Of a stretch of DNA of 31,476 nt, positions 16,984 to 25,291 are shown piece by piece. Below the pieces are notes generated by a model. The model made no database searches, had not been told where the DNA came from, and saw only the letters and a list, made by a program, of their open reading frames with translations. Source of the DNA: Collinsella sp. TM09-10AT (lineage in GTDB: Bacteria; Actinomycetota; Coriobacteriia; Coriobacteriales; Coriobacteriaceae). A program made the translations under genes and the position numbers. The stretch covers positions 1 to 31,476 of the forward strand of contig NZ_QSOP01000024.1 in the NCBI RefSeq assembly GCF_003436275.1. Direction: 5' to 3'. Within the stretch, counting starts at the first letter, position 1. Each line of letters opens with the position of its first letter.

Positions 16984-18351
16984 CTACAAGCAAAAAGCCA
17001 TATACAGCGGAAGATGTGCCAGCTGTGCTTCGGCATCCCACTCGAGTTGTTTAGGATGCAGCACATATGCCGTCCCGATTTTTTTGTTAAAGCGTGCGCG
17101 GAACCGATCGAGGGAGATGGTCCCGTATTTGCGCGGCGACCTAACTTCGATGGGGCTGATGCGCGGCTTTCCAGCGGCGTTGACATAGGGTCGGGTAACG
17201 AGGAAGTCGATTTCCATGCGCTCCTCCCCCTCCTTCTTTCCGCTTTGGGAATAAAAGAAGAGCCTGTGTCCATTGGCCTTTAGAGATTGGGCAACGTAGT
17301 TTTCGGTAAGCATTCCTTCGTTCAATCCGATGTCGCCGCGAAGCACGGCCCTGTAAACGTCTTCATCGGTATCGTTGTTGCCAGAGAAGGCAAGCGTTAC
17401 GAGCAGGCCGGTGTCTGCCATGTAGCACTTGAGGGCCGTTTGCTCCATGCTGAGTGAAAGGCCCACGCTCGGTTCGCTTGCGGCATAGCAGATATTGGCA
17501 ATTCGCGCGTCTGCCAGCCAAAAGAAGGCTTCTTCGTAGGTGCGCATGCGTGCGTTTTTATCAAGTGAGGAAAGCTTGAATCGTTTTTCGTGCCTAGAGA
17601 GCTGACCCGGGATGCCATCGAGTACGGAGACGACTTTGAATTCGTAACCGGTTGCAAAACGAGAGATATCGTTGCGATAGAGCTGGACGATTCGGCGCTT
17701 CGAAGCGTCGACGGGCGCAAAAGCGCGCTGTTCAACATAGATGGATACCGGCTCAGGCATGCCGCCTACGAGCATGTATTCGCGCATAAGGGAGAGCGCT
17801 CTGCGATGTAGGGCATCGGGGAGCGGCTTCATCTTGTTAAAACTCATGCGAATGAGATCGGCCAGCCCCTTTTCGTCCATGCCCCAAAGAAACTCCTCAA
17901 AGTCGAGGGGCTCAAGTTCCAGAGACTCTTCCTCGGATGGGATGACGATATCCTTAATGTTCTGCTTGATGCTGAGCAGGGATCCAGTTTCGATGTAGTC
18001 GTAACGTCCGTCTGCAACGAGATACTTGATGAGTCCGCGTGCTTGCGGGTACATCTGGACCTCGTCAAAGACGATAAGCGTCTCGTGTTCATAGAGTTTG
18101 ACGTTATAGAAAACCGAGAGATAGAGGAAGAGCGAGTCGAAGTCAGTGCGGTAGTCCTCAAAATATTGCTTAACTTCGGCAGGTGCTTGAAAGAAATCAA
18201 TGACAAGGCAGGACTTGTATTCGGTTTCTCCAAACATGCGGGCAAGCGTGCTCTTGCCGACGCGACGGGCTCCTTCAATAAGAAGTGCTGTTTTACCAGC
18301 GCTTTCATGCTTCCATTTTAGTAGTTTGTCATAGGCTTTTCGTTTAAGCAC
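16984..18351 (-). CDS. AAA family ATPase with DUF4143 C-terminal domain
   Basis: The start GTG 18351 is preferred to GTG 18366, because GAGGT lies just before it and relatives begin M-L-K-R-K-A-Y-D; this gives 455 residues. Walker A is GARRVGKST (27-35), Walker B LIVFDEVQMYPQAR. The C-terminal DUF4143 region includes YMADTGLLV and a PD-(D/E)xK-like pattern EIDFLV ... ISPIEVRSP, where the usual ExK lysine is an arginine. The family is very common in gut bacteria and archaea and its biology is unknown; toxin-like, DNA-acting or regulatory roles have been guessed. GC content is lower than in neighbouring genes, suggesting horizontal acquisition. Three 33-bp-period direct repeats lie immediately upstream. 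Confidence 0.87.
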   Translation of the reverse strand: MLKRKAYDKLLKWKHESAGKTALLIEGARRVGKSTLARMFGETEYKSCLVIDFFQAPAEVKQYFEDYRTDFDSLFLYLSVFYNVKLYEHETLIVFDEVQMYPQARGLIKYLVADGRYDYIETGSLLSIKQNIKDIVIPSEEESLELEPLDFEEFLWGMDEKGLADLIRMSFNKMKPLPDALHRRALSLMREYMLVGGMPEPVSIYVEQRAFAPVDASKRRIVQLYRNDISRFATGYEFKVVSVLDGIPGQLSRHEKRFKLSSLDKNARMRTYEEAFFWLADARIANICYAASEPSVGLSLSMEQTALKCYMADTGLLVTLAFSGNNDTDEDVYRAVLRGDIGLNEGMLTENYVAQSLKANGHRLFFYSQSGKKEGEERMEIDFLVTRPYVNAAGKPRISPIEVRSPRKYGTISLDRFRARFNKKIGTAYVLHPKQLEWDAEAQLAHLPLYMAFCL

Positions 18352-18363
18352 GGCTACCTCGTA

Positions 18364-18446
18364 CACGATATCCAGAACTTTTATAACCTGATTATGTACG
18401 ATATCCAGAACTTCAGACCCTTAGATTTGCACGATATCCAGAACTT
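18364..18446 (-). repeat. Iteron-like array: three 16-bp repeats at exact 33-bp spacing
   Basis: ACGATATCCAGAACTT occurs without mismatch at 18365-18380, 18398-18413 and 18431-18446. The start-to-start distance is 33 bp each time, and the 17-bp spacers differ in sequence. On the strand of the AAA ATPase gene the unit reads AAGTTCTGGATATCGT. The last copy ends about 13 bp before the start codon, so the array covers the likely promoter and leader. TTTGCACGAT also recurs at 18425 and 18445. The spacing, about three helical turns, would place bound proteins on one DNA face. Confidence 0.8.
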
Positions 18447-20017
<1,571 letters not shown>

Positions 20018-20080
20018 ACAAGCGGTGCTCGCGGGGGCGGGGTTGACTCGGCTCCGTTCCACTTCTGATGGCCGCTATTG

Positions 20081-20112
20081 GGCGCTGGGCCGTGTGGCTC
20101 AGCGCCTTTTTT
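20081..20112 (+). terminator. Rho-independent terminator of eno
   Basis: GGCGCTG (20081-20087) pairs with CAGCGCC (20100-20106), with a further inner GCC/GGC pairing, followed by six Ts (20107-20112). It lies 64 bp after the enolase stop and separates it from the FtsB-like gene. Confidence 0.88.
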
Positions 20113-20203
20113 ATGTCGAGCAAAGGCTGCCGAAGGCGGTGCGCGCGCTCGTGCTATAACTAGAATACTTAGCGCAAACAAACCTCAACCGCACAAGGCG
20201 CAC

Positions 20204-20965
20204 ATGGATCAGATTTACGACAACAGGTACTATTCCGCCGGTTCGCGTGAGCCGTCGTCTCGCCGCGCGCATTCGGTGCAGCTTGGCGGGCCCGAATATA
20301 CGGGTGCTGACCGTCCCACGCATCGCACGCCGGGCACTTCGCACTCCCATGCTCAAACGAATATGTCGACGCATCGCCCGGACCGTCCGTCGCGCGCGAC
20401 GTACGAATCGCGCCCGTCTGCTCAAGCGCACGACAAGTCGACCAAGCCCTCGAGCCGTCTTTCGGGCTCGGACTTCATGCACTACGCCAACGACAACGCG
20501 GTGATTAAGGCAATCTACGACTTTACCCATGGGCCCCAGCGTGGACTGTTTATCGGTATTGTCGTTGCCCTGGTGCTCGTGAGCCTGTACTTTCCCGTGC
20601 GCGACCTCTACGTTGCCAAACGCTCGAGCGACATCTTGGCCAAGCAGGTCGAGATTCGCCAGCAGTACAACGACGAGCTGCAGAAAAGCGTCGACAAACT
20701 GCTCTCGGAGGAGGGCATTAAGGACGCGGCGACCGAGGATCTGGGCCTGGTGATGCCCGGCGAGACCAAGATTGACGTGCTGGGCCTGGACGACGATTCG
20801 GATTCGTCTTCGAGCAAGAAGTCGTCGAACGCCAAAAAGGCCAGCGAAGTGGCCAAAGAGATCGAAGAGGTGGGCAAGGACGTGCCGTGGTACATCCAGA
20901 CGCTCGACATGCTGTTTGGATTTAACGGCGTCGAGGGTCAGACGGTCGCGTCCAGCGGCGAATAG
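20204..20965 (+). CDS. Septum formation initiator family protein (FtsB/DivIC-like)
   Basis: ATG 20204 starts a 253-residue protein; AAGG lies just upstream. Residues 1-110 are a polar, Ser/Arg/His-rich, probably disordered cytoplasmic tail. One membrane helix follows at about 114-133, then a short coiled coil (about 135-168), the DivIC/FtsB hallmark, with L-G-L-V-M-P-G-E near 180-187. The remaining C-terminus is Ser/Asp/Lys-rich. FtsB/DivIC proteins form a complex with FtsL and FtsQ/DivIB at the division septum. Position after eno matches the ftsB locus of actinobacteria. The long N- and C-terminal extensions exceed the usual ~100-residue family size. Confidence 0.87.
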   Translation: MDQIYDNRYYSAGSREPSSRRAHSVQLGGPEYTGADRPTHRTPGTSHSHAQTNMSTHRPDRPSRATYESRPSAQAHDKSTKPSSRLSGSDFMHYANDNAVIKAIYDFTHGPQRGLFIGIVVALVLVSLYFPVRDLYVAKRSSDILAKQVEIRQQYNDELQKSVDKLLSEEGIKDAATEDLGLVMPGETKIDVLGLDDDSDSSSSKKSSNAKKASEVAKEIEEVGKDVPWYIQTLDMLFGFNGVEGQTVASSGE

Positions 20966-20992
20966 GCGAGGATTGTTCGGAGGGGGCCTGCA

Positions 20993-21997
20993 ATGACGCA
21001 TTGCGACAAACGATATAAGGTGGCGGCGATCGACCTAGGGACGGTGTCGTCGCGACTGGTGCTGGCCCAGGTCGAGGGCGGTGCGATCGTTGACTCGTCC
21101 AAGCATACCGAGATTACCGACCTGGGTGAGGGCGTGGACGCGACGGGCCGCTTTTGCGAGGCGGCCGTTGAGCGCGTGCTCGCTGCGTGCCGAATGTTTT
21201 TGGACGAGACTCGTGCCTTTGGGGCCGCGTGCATCTGCACCACCTGCACGAGCGCCGCGCGCGATGCATCCAATGCCGCCCTGCTGCTGGACGGCCTGCG
21301 CGAGCTGGGGCTCGAACCGCAGGTGATTCAGGGCGAGGTCGAGGCACGCCTGACATTTTTTGGCGTGGCGCACGACTTCGCTGGCGAGCGCATCATCGTT
21401 GCCGATTCGGGCGGCGGATCCACGGAGCTCGCGACGGGCGTCTATGCGCCGGAGCGTGGGGTCTTTGCGCTGGAGGGCACGCGTTCGCTGGACATTGGCT
21501 GCCGTCGTGTGACGGAGCGGTTTTTCTCGGCATTGCCGCCAACGGACGGCGAGCTTGCTGCCGTCGCCAACTGGGCGGGCGAGCAGTTCGCTGCCTATTT
21601 TGAAGGCCTGCCGAGCAATTTTGAACGCGCCGAGCGCTTGGTCGCGGTGGGTGGCACCGTCACCACGCTCGTGGCGCTCGTTCATGAGCTGGAACCGTAC
21701 GATTCGAGCTTTGTGCACCTGCGCGAGCTTTCGATGGAGCAGGTTTCGGCTGCCATCGAGCGTATGTCCGCGCTGGATGTTGCGGGCATTGCCGCGTTGC
21801 CGGGCGTGCAGCCCAAGCGCGCGGGCGTGATCTTGGCCGGTGCCGTGGTAATTCGCGAGCTCATGCGCGCCGGCAACTACGACACGCTCACCGTAAGCGA
21901 GAACAGCCTACTCGCCGGCATGGCCGCCACCATCAACGAGGTTCTCGACGGCGCGACCCCCACCATCGCCTGGACCCCGAGCCTGAGCACCCTTTAA
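20993..21997 (+). CDS. Ppx/GppA family exopolyphosphatase / pppGpp phosphohydrolase
   Basis: A 334-residue short-form Ppx/GppA protein (actin-like ATPase fold, two domains). Motifs: AAIDLGTVSSRLVLA at the N-terminus (phosphate-1 loop), CTTCTSAARDA, VIQGEVEARLTFFG, the second phosphate loop IVADSGGGSTELATG, and VAVGGTVTTLVAL. It lacks the C-terminal HD domain of E. coli GppA. Substrates may be polyphosphate or (p)ppGpp. CGGAGGGGG precedes ATG 20993. In many actinobacteria a DUF501 gene lies between ftsB and ppx; here it is absent and the gap is only 27 nt. Confidence 0.92.
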   Translation: MTHCDKRYKVAAIDLGTVSSRLVLAQVEGGAIVDSSKHTEITDLGEGVDATGRFCEAAVERVLAACRMFLDETRAFGAACICTTCTSAARDASNAALLLDGLRELGLEPQVIQGEVEARLTFFGVAHDFAGERIIVADSGGGSTELATGVYAPERGVFALEGTRSLDIGCRRVTERFFSALPPTDGELAAVANWAGEQFAAYFEGLPSNFERAERLVAVGGTVTTLVALVHELEPYDSSFVHLRELSMEQVSAAIERMSALDVAGIAALPGVQPKRAGVILAGAVVIRELMRAGNYDTLTVSENSLLAGMAATINEVLDGATPTIAWTPSLSTL

Positions 21998-22010
21998 CCA
22001 TCCCCTCATA

Positions 22011-22077
22011 AGTTGCGGTGAAATACGGACTAAAATCGCCCTTTCGGGCCCCAAACAGTCCCTATTCCACCGCAACT
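22011..22077. repeat. Palindromic element downstream of ppx
   Basis: Arms 22011-22031 and 22057-22077 are imperfect complements, matching at about 18 of 21 positions. The loop contains a second hairpin, GCCC TTTC GGGC (22038-22049). There is no U-tract. It may terminate ppx and the minus-strand tRNA region, or it may be a dispersed palindromic repeat. Confidence 0.6.
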
Positions 22078-22090
22078 CACCATCTGTATC

Positions 22091-22165
22091 GGCATCCAAA
22101 AGAAACGAGCCTGCATCTCAAAGGGATACGGGCTCGTAAACAATACATGGTAGGGGCGGTGGGAC
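22091..22165 (-). repeat. Duplicated tRNA-Leu 3' end plus terminator (copy A)
   Basis: This 75-bp block repeats 22287-22361 (copy B) at an offset of exactly 196 bp with a handful of differences. It contains, read on the minus strand, the tRNA-Leu 3' segment GTCCCACCGCCCCTACCA and the following hairpin (22105-22113 with 22129-22137) with a T-rich tail. Differences in the stem (T/C pairs) keep base pairing, a sign of selection or gene conversion. The rest of the tRNA is missing in copy A. Confidence 0.75.
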
Positions 22166-22286
22166 GTCCGCGCATTTGCTGCGCAAATGCGCACCGGCTT
22201 CGGCCGCCTGTCGGCGCCCTCGCCGGCTCGCTACGGACGCTGCGCGTCCGCTTGACGCTCGCCCCCTCGCGGGTTCGAGTCCCACC
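22166..22286. other. Hairpin-rich insert within the tRNA-Leu duplication
   Basis: This GC-rich 121-bp stretch lies between copies A and B. It contains a perfect 10-bp hairpin, GCGCATTTGC (22170-22179) with 22183-22192, further short inverted repeats built on GGACGC/GCGTCC, and at about 22270-22286 a plus-strand T-arm-like sequence GGGTTCGAGTCCCACC. It replaces the body of the decayed tRNA copy. No coding potential was seen. Confidence 0.5.
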
Positions 22287-22293
22287 GGCATCC

Positions 22294-22333
22294 AAAAGAA
22301 ACGAGCCCGCATCTCAAAGGGACACGGGCCCGT
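22294..22333 (-). terminator. Terminator of tRNA-Leu (copy B hairpin)
   Basis: On the minus strand, the stem 22325-22333 with 22301-22309 (one mismatch) follows the tRNA CCA end by about 10 nt and is followed by TTTCTTTT (22293-22300). This is a normal intrinsic terminator for a tRNA gene. Confidence 0.7.
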
Positions 22334-22343
22334 AAAAGCCATA

Positions 22344-22428
22344 TGGTAGGGGCGGTGGGACTCGAACCCACAATCCTTGCGGCGAGAGATTTTAAGTCTC
22401 CTGCGTATGCCAATTCCGCCACGCCCCC
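22344..22428 (-). tRNA. tRNA-Leu, anticodon UAA
   Basis: Read on the minus strand, an 85-nt tRNA with encoded CCA. The acceptor arms GGGGGCG (22422-22428) and CGCCCCT (22348-22354) pair with one G-U. The anticodon loop CTTAAAA gives UAA inside stem GGAGA/TCTCT, the T-arm is GTGGGTTCGAGTCCCAC, and a long variable arm (about CGCCGCAAGGAT) marks class II, as in tRNA-Leu. It decodes UUA, a very rare codon in this GC-rich genome. It is followed by an intrinsic terminator. Confidence 0.95.
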
Positions 22429-22459
22429 GTGAGACTAGAAGTCTAGCACAAGCCGTCCG

Positions 22460-23083
22460 TTACGCGTTGACGGCCATCGAGTGCTGGCCTGACTTTTCCA
22501 AGTACTCGGCAAACTTGGCTTCGTCGCCCTTGTTCTGGTACTGCAGGGCCAGCAGGTACTCCAAGCGGCAGCGCTTGACCGGATCGTCGCCGACATCCTC
22601 GAGCATGCGCTCCAGCTCGGGAATGTCGTTGTGACGCTTGAGGATCATCGTGTCGTACATCAGCTGGCACTCGTGCGCGACCGCCTCGGCCTGACCGCCC
22701 TCAAAGCCCTTGATTTCATGCAGCAGCTCCTTGGACTTTTTGCGGTCCTCCTGGCCAACGTAGTAGTTAAAGGCCTTGATCACCAGGTCGACGCGCTGCA
22801 TCTTGGGCAGGTTGAGTCCCAGCAGCAGGTCGAACATCTCGCCGGCGCGCTCGTGGTCCTCGCGCAGCAGATAGGAGTTCAGACGCAGGTAGTCGCGGTT
22901 GTAGCGCGGGTACAGCATGCTGGTGAGTTTGCCGTCGAGCAAACGATCGAACTCGGCCCACTGTTTGGCGGCCATCAACTGTTGCAGGCGTTTAAACGTA
23001 GTGCGTTTTTTGACGCTAAAGAACACCGACACGGCGATACAGATGATAACGACGGCGGTCCAGAGTGTGCGGGAATCGGGCAT
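22460..23083 (-). CDS. Membrane-anchored helical-repeat protein of unknown function
   Basis: A 207-residue protein with one N-terminal hydrophobic helix (about residues 9-25, WTAVVIICIAVSVFFSV) followed by Lys/Arg, so the soluble part probably faces the cytoplasm. The rest is a run of amphipathic helices with TPR-like spacing (for example ALQYQNKGDEAKFAEYLEKSG near the C-terminus), suggesting a protein-protein interaction scaffold. I do not recognise a named family. ATG 23083 has AGGA 8 nt upstream. A perfect TATAAT hexamer on the same strand at 23139-23144 is its likely promoter. Confidence 0.8.
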   Translation of the reverse strand: MPDSRTLWTAVVIICIAVSVFFSVKKRTTFKRLQQLMAAKQWAEFDRLLDGKLTSMLYPRYNRDYLRLNSYLLREDHERAGEMFDLLLGLNLPKMQRVDLVIKAFNYYVGQEDRKKSKELLHEIKGFEGGQAEAVAHECQLMYDTMILKRHNDIPELERMLEDVGDDPVKRCRLEYLLALQYQNKGDEAKFAEYLEKSGQHSMAVNA

Positions 23084-23138
23084 GTTAGGATCCTTAGTCG
23101 CTCATAAAGCGAGCGGTATGACAACACGTACTAGATGT

Positions 23139-23144
23139 ATTATA
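23139..23144 (-). promoter_or_regulatory. -10 element for the membrane-anchored protein gene
   Basis: The minus strand reads TATAAT at these positions, 56 bp upstream of the start codon. A weak -35 (TGCCAG) lies 17 bp further upstream. Confidence 0.5.
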
Positions 23145-23246
23145 CGCAGCGCACAAGCAAACTGGCATAAAAGCTCATCGAGGCTGAGTGCCATCGCTCG
23201 CTGCGGTACACTTACCTAAAGTAAACCATGAAGGGAGACATTACCT

Positions 23247-23534
23247 ATGAAGAAGATCGTTTTGGCTTGCGGTGCTGGCGCTGCTACTTCCACGCTCGTT
23301 GCCCAGAAGGTCGCCACCATGCTCGACGCCAACGGTTATGCCGGCAAGTATGAGATCGTGCAGTGCGCCATCTCCGAGGCCAAGGACGCTTGCGACGAGG
23401 GCGCCGACCTGCTGATCGCCACCACCGTTGCTCCCGAGGGCCTCACCTGCCCGTACGTGAGCGGCGTGCCCTTCATGACCGGCATGAACCGCGTCGCTGC
23501 CGAGAAGGCCGTCCTCGACGTCATGGCTCAGTAG
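23247..23534 (+). CDS. Orphan PTS system IIB protein, galactitol (GatB)-like
   Basis: A 95-residue single-domain IIB. The phosphorylated cysteine C8 sits in IVLACGAGAATSTLVAQKV, the P-loop of the lactose/galactitol superfamily. In a working PTS it passes phosphate from IIA to sugar during transport through IIC. No IIA or IIC gene lies next to it, so it either works with partners elsewhere or has a regulatory role. AAGGGAGA precedes the ATG. The next gene, a VOC-domain protein, starts 11 nt after its stop, so they form an operon. Confidence 0.88.
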   Translation: MKKIVLACGAGAATSTLVAQKVATMLDANGYAGKYEIVQCAISEAKDACDEGADLLIATTVAPEGLTCPYVSGVPFMTGMNRVAAEKAVLDVMAQ

Positions 23535-23545
23535 GCGCTGACTGT

Positions 23546-23920
23546 ATGAGTGAGCAGAACGCCAATCCGGTCGAGCTCTTTGGCATGCGCGTTGCCCATG
23601 TGGGCATTAACGCCACCGACCCGGCAGATGCCCTGGAGATCGCGGAGCTGTTCTCGACGATGATGGGCCTGCCCGTTATCGAGACCCCGGTTTCGTACTT
23701 TAACGATTCGCTGATCGAGGTCATGAAGCAGAACGGTCGTGGCACCAAGGGCCACATCGGCTTTGCCGTCAACGACATCGATGCGGCCGAGAAGTGGTTT
23801 GCCGAGCGCGGGCTCGAGGTCAACGAGGAGTCGCGCGTGCTGCTGCCCGACGGCGGTACCAAGCTCGTGTACTTTAAGCGCGAGTTCGCCGGTTTCGCCG
23901 TGCATCTGTGCCGCGAGTAG
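23546..23920 (+). CDS. VOC-family protein resembling the C-terminal domain of bifunctional KDPG aldolases
   Basis: ATG 23546 yields 124 residues. It shows a glyoxalase/VOC fold pattern: MRVAHVGINATDP, GHIGFAVNDIDAAEKWFAERGLEV, and KLVYFKREFAGFAVHLCRE. This reads like the extra C-terminal domain attached to 2-keto-3-deoxy-6-phosphogluconate aldolases of many Firmicutes (V-A-H-V-G-I-N at its start, G-G-F-A-x-H-L at its end). Here it is a separate gene behind a PTS IIB gene. A role in sugar-acid metabolism is inferred from that likeness; the catalytic activity, if any, is unknown. Confidence 0.82.
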   Translation: MSEQNANPVELFGMRVAHVGINATDPADALEIAELFSTMMGLPVIETPVSYFNDSLIEVMKQNGRGTKGHIGFAVNDIDAAEKWFAERGLEVNEESRVLLPDGGTKLVYFKREFAGFAVHLCRE

Positions 23921-23944
23921 CGCACAAGCTGCCATAGCTAGCAA

Positions 23945-23976
23945 AAAGGGATAGGGCCGTGTGGCCCTATCCCTTT
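23945..23976. terminator. Bidirectional terminator between the VOC gene and histidine kinase gene
   Basis: A perfect 14-bp stem pairs AAAGGGATAGGGCC (23945-23958) with 23963-23976 around GTGT. An A-run precedes it and T-runs follow, so it can stop transcription from both convergent genes. Confidence 0.9.
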
Positions 23977-23995
23977 ATTTATGCCGAGGGGCTTC

Positions 23996-25291
23996 CTAGC
24001 GCGGCAGGCGAATCGTAAAGCGGCTGCCGACGCCCTCGACTGAGGTCACGCCAATGACACCGCCATGGCTGTCGACGATCCACTTGGCAATGGCAAGTCC
24101 CAGACCCGAGCCCTGCGCGCCGGCATCGCGTGCGTTGTCGGCGCGGTAGAACCGTTCAAACGCGTGGGCTGCGGATTCCTGGTTCATGCCGATGCCCTCG
24201 TCCTCAACACTTATGTCGATCGTGCCCGCGCCCGCATCCGGCGTCACGCCAAACGAGATGGATGTGCCCGCGTCCGAATACTTGGCGGCGTTCTGCACGA
24301 TCACGCGCAGAGCCTGCTTCACGAGCGCCACGTCAACGGGCGCGTCGCAGCGCGGGTCGCTGGTAAGTGCGGCATCGTACGCCAGTCGATATGTGTGCGC
24401 GGCATCGATCATCTGCGATTCCTCGCATACCTCGCCGACCAGTGCGGCCAGGTTAGTATTCGCACGCCGCAGGACCGTGCGCCCGGCATCGCCGCGCGCC
24501 AAAAACAGCAGCTGCTCCACGAGCTCCTGCATATGCTCGCTTTCGGCCTTGAGCGAGGCAATGGACTCTGCCAGCACGTCCGGGTCGTCTTTGCCCCAGC
24601 GGTCGAGCATGTTCACGTAGCCCTGAATCACCGCGATGGGCGTGCGCAGCTCGTGGCTCGCATCGTTGACAAAGCGCATCTGCTGCAGCTTGGCCTCTTG
24701 CATCTGGCGCAGTAGGCGGTTGAGTGCAACCTCGATGCTTGCCAGGTCGGCGTCGCCGGTAGTGACGCTCGGCGAGTCGACGCTTGCGCGCTCGATGGCC
24801 TGCTCCAGTGTTTCCATCTTGCCGCCGGAGAGCTGCATGCGGCCGAGTTCGTCCACGCGCAGGGCCAGATCGTTGAGCGGCGCCATGGTGCGGCGCACGC
24901 GGCGGGCGCCGCCGAGCATGTTGAGCACGCTGATGACCTGCCCACCTGCAACGACAAGATAGAGGGGCCACAGCGCGATGAGGTCCTGCGCGAGGGGGAA
25001 GGTCTTGGTGGTGCGCGCAAGCTCGACGGTATAGGTGAGCGTGGCGGGGTCCCAGCCGTGCGCGGGCGTCAGCGACATGTCGTGGACGGCGGCACCGGGG
25101 ATCCATCCCGCGGTAAACGCGCCGTCGGGCAGCGTTTGGTTATAGCCATAGATGAGGATCGCCGCCGCAGCAACCAGCAGCCACAGGTCGAGCCAGATGT
25201 AGCTCGCCAGGCGGCGCCACATGTAGCTCCAGTTGATGGCACGGGCGATGGAGGTGACGCGCTTGGTCTCGGCGTTACGCGCGGCAGACAT
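23996..25291 (-). CDS. Membrane sensor histidine kinase
   Basis: ATG 25291 is chosen because it overlaps the response-regulator stop by 17 nt and opens MSAARNAETK; an open frame further upstream is out-of-frame overlap. The 431 residues comprise TM1 (about 29-50), an extracytoplasmic segment of about 52 residues, TM2 (about 103-126), a HAMP-like linker, HisKA with H213 (NDASHELRTP), and HATPase with N-box QNAAKYSD (333-340), DEGIGM (364-369) and GSGLGLAIAK (394-403). The short sensor loop has no recognisable ligand domain. It phosphorylates the adjacent OmpR-type regulator. Confidence 0.92.
   Translation of the reverse strand: MSAARNAETKRVTSIARAINWSYMWRRLASYIWLDLWLLVAAAAILIYGYNQTLPDGAFTAGWIPGAAVHDMSLTPAHGWDPATLTYTVELARTTKTFPLAQDLIALWPLYLVVAGGQVISVLNMLGGARRVRRTMAPLNDLALRVDELGRMQLSGGKMETLEQAIERASVDSPSVTTGDADLASIEVALNRLLRQMQEAKLQQMRFVNDASHELRTPIAVIQGYVNMLDRWGKDDPDVLAESIASLKAESEHMQELVEQLLFLARGDAGRTVLRRANTNLAALVGEVCEESQMIDAAHTYRLAYDAALTSDPRCDAPVDVALVKQALRVIVQNAAKYSDAGTSISFGVTPDAGAGTIDISVEDEGIGMNQESAAHAFERFYRADNARDAGAQGSGLGLAIAKWIVDSHGGVIGVTSVEGVGSRFTIRLPR

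Noticed and set aside
16943..16984. Inverted repeat GAGACCT/AGGTCTC between mazG and the AAA gene as a terminator
   Set aside because: Arms are only 7 bp with a 28-nt gap and no U-tract; too weak to call.
18364..18446. CRISPR array
   Set aside because: Only three repeats of 16 bp with 17-bp spacers, no cas genes; the position at a gene start fits iterons or operators better.
22266..22292. A plus-strand tRNA at the T-arm-like sequence
   Set aside because: Only the T-arm is present; no anticodon arm or pairing acceptor could be found upstream.
22018..22335. Plus-strand open frame of about 105 codons across the tRNA duplication
   Set aside because: It consists of repeats, terminators and tRNA pieces read through; not a protein.
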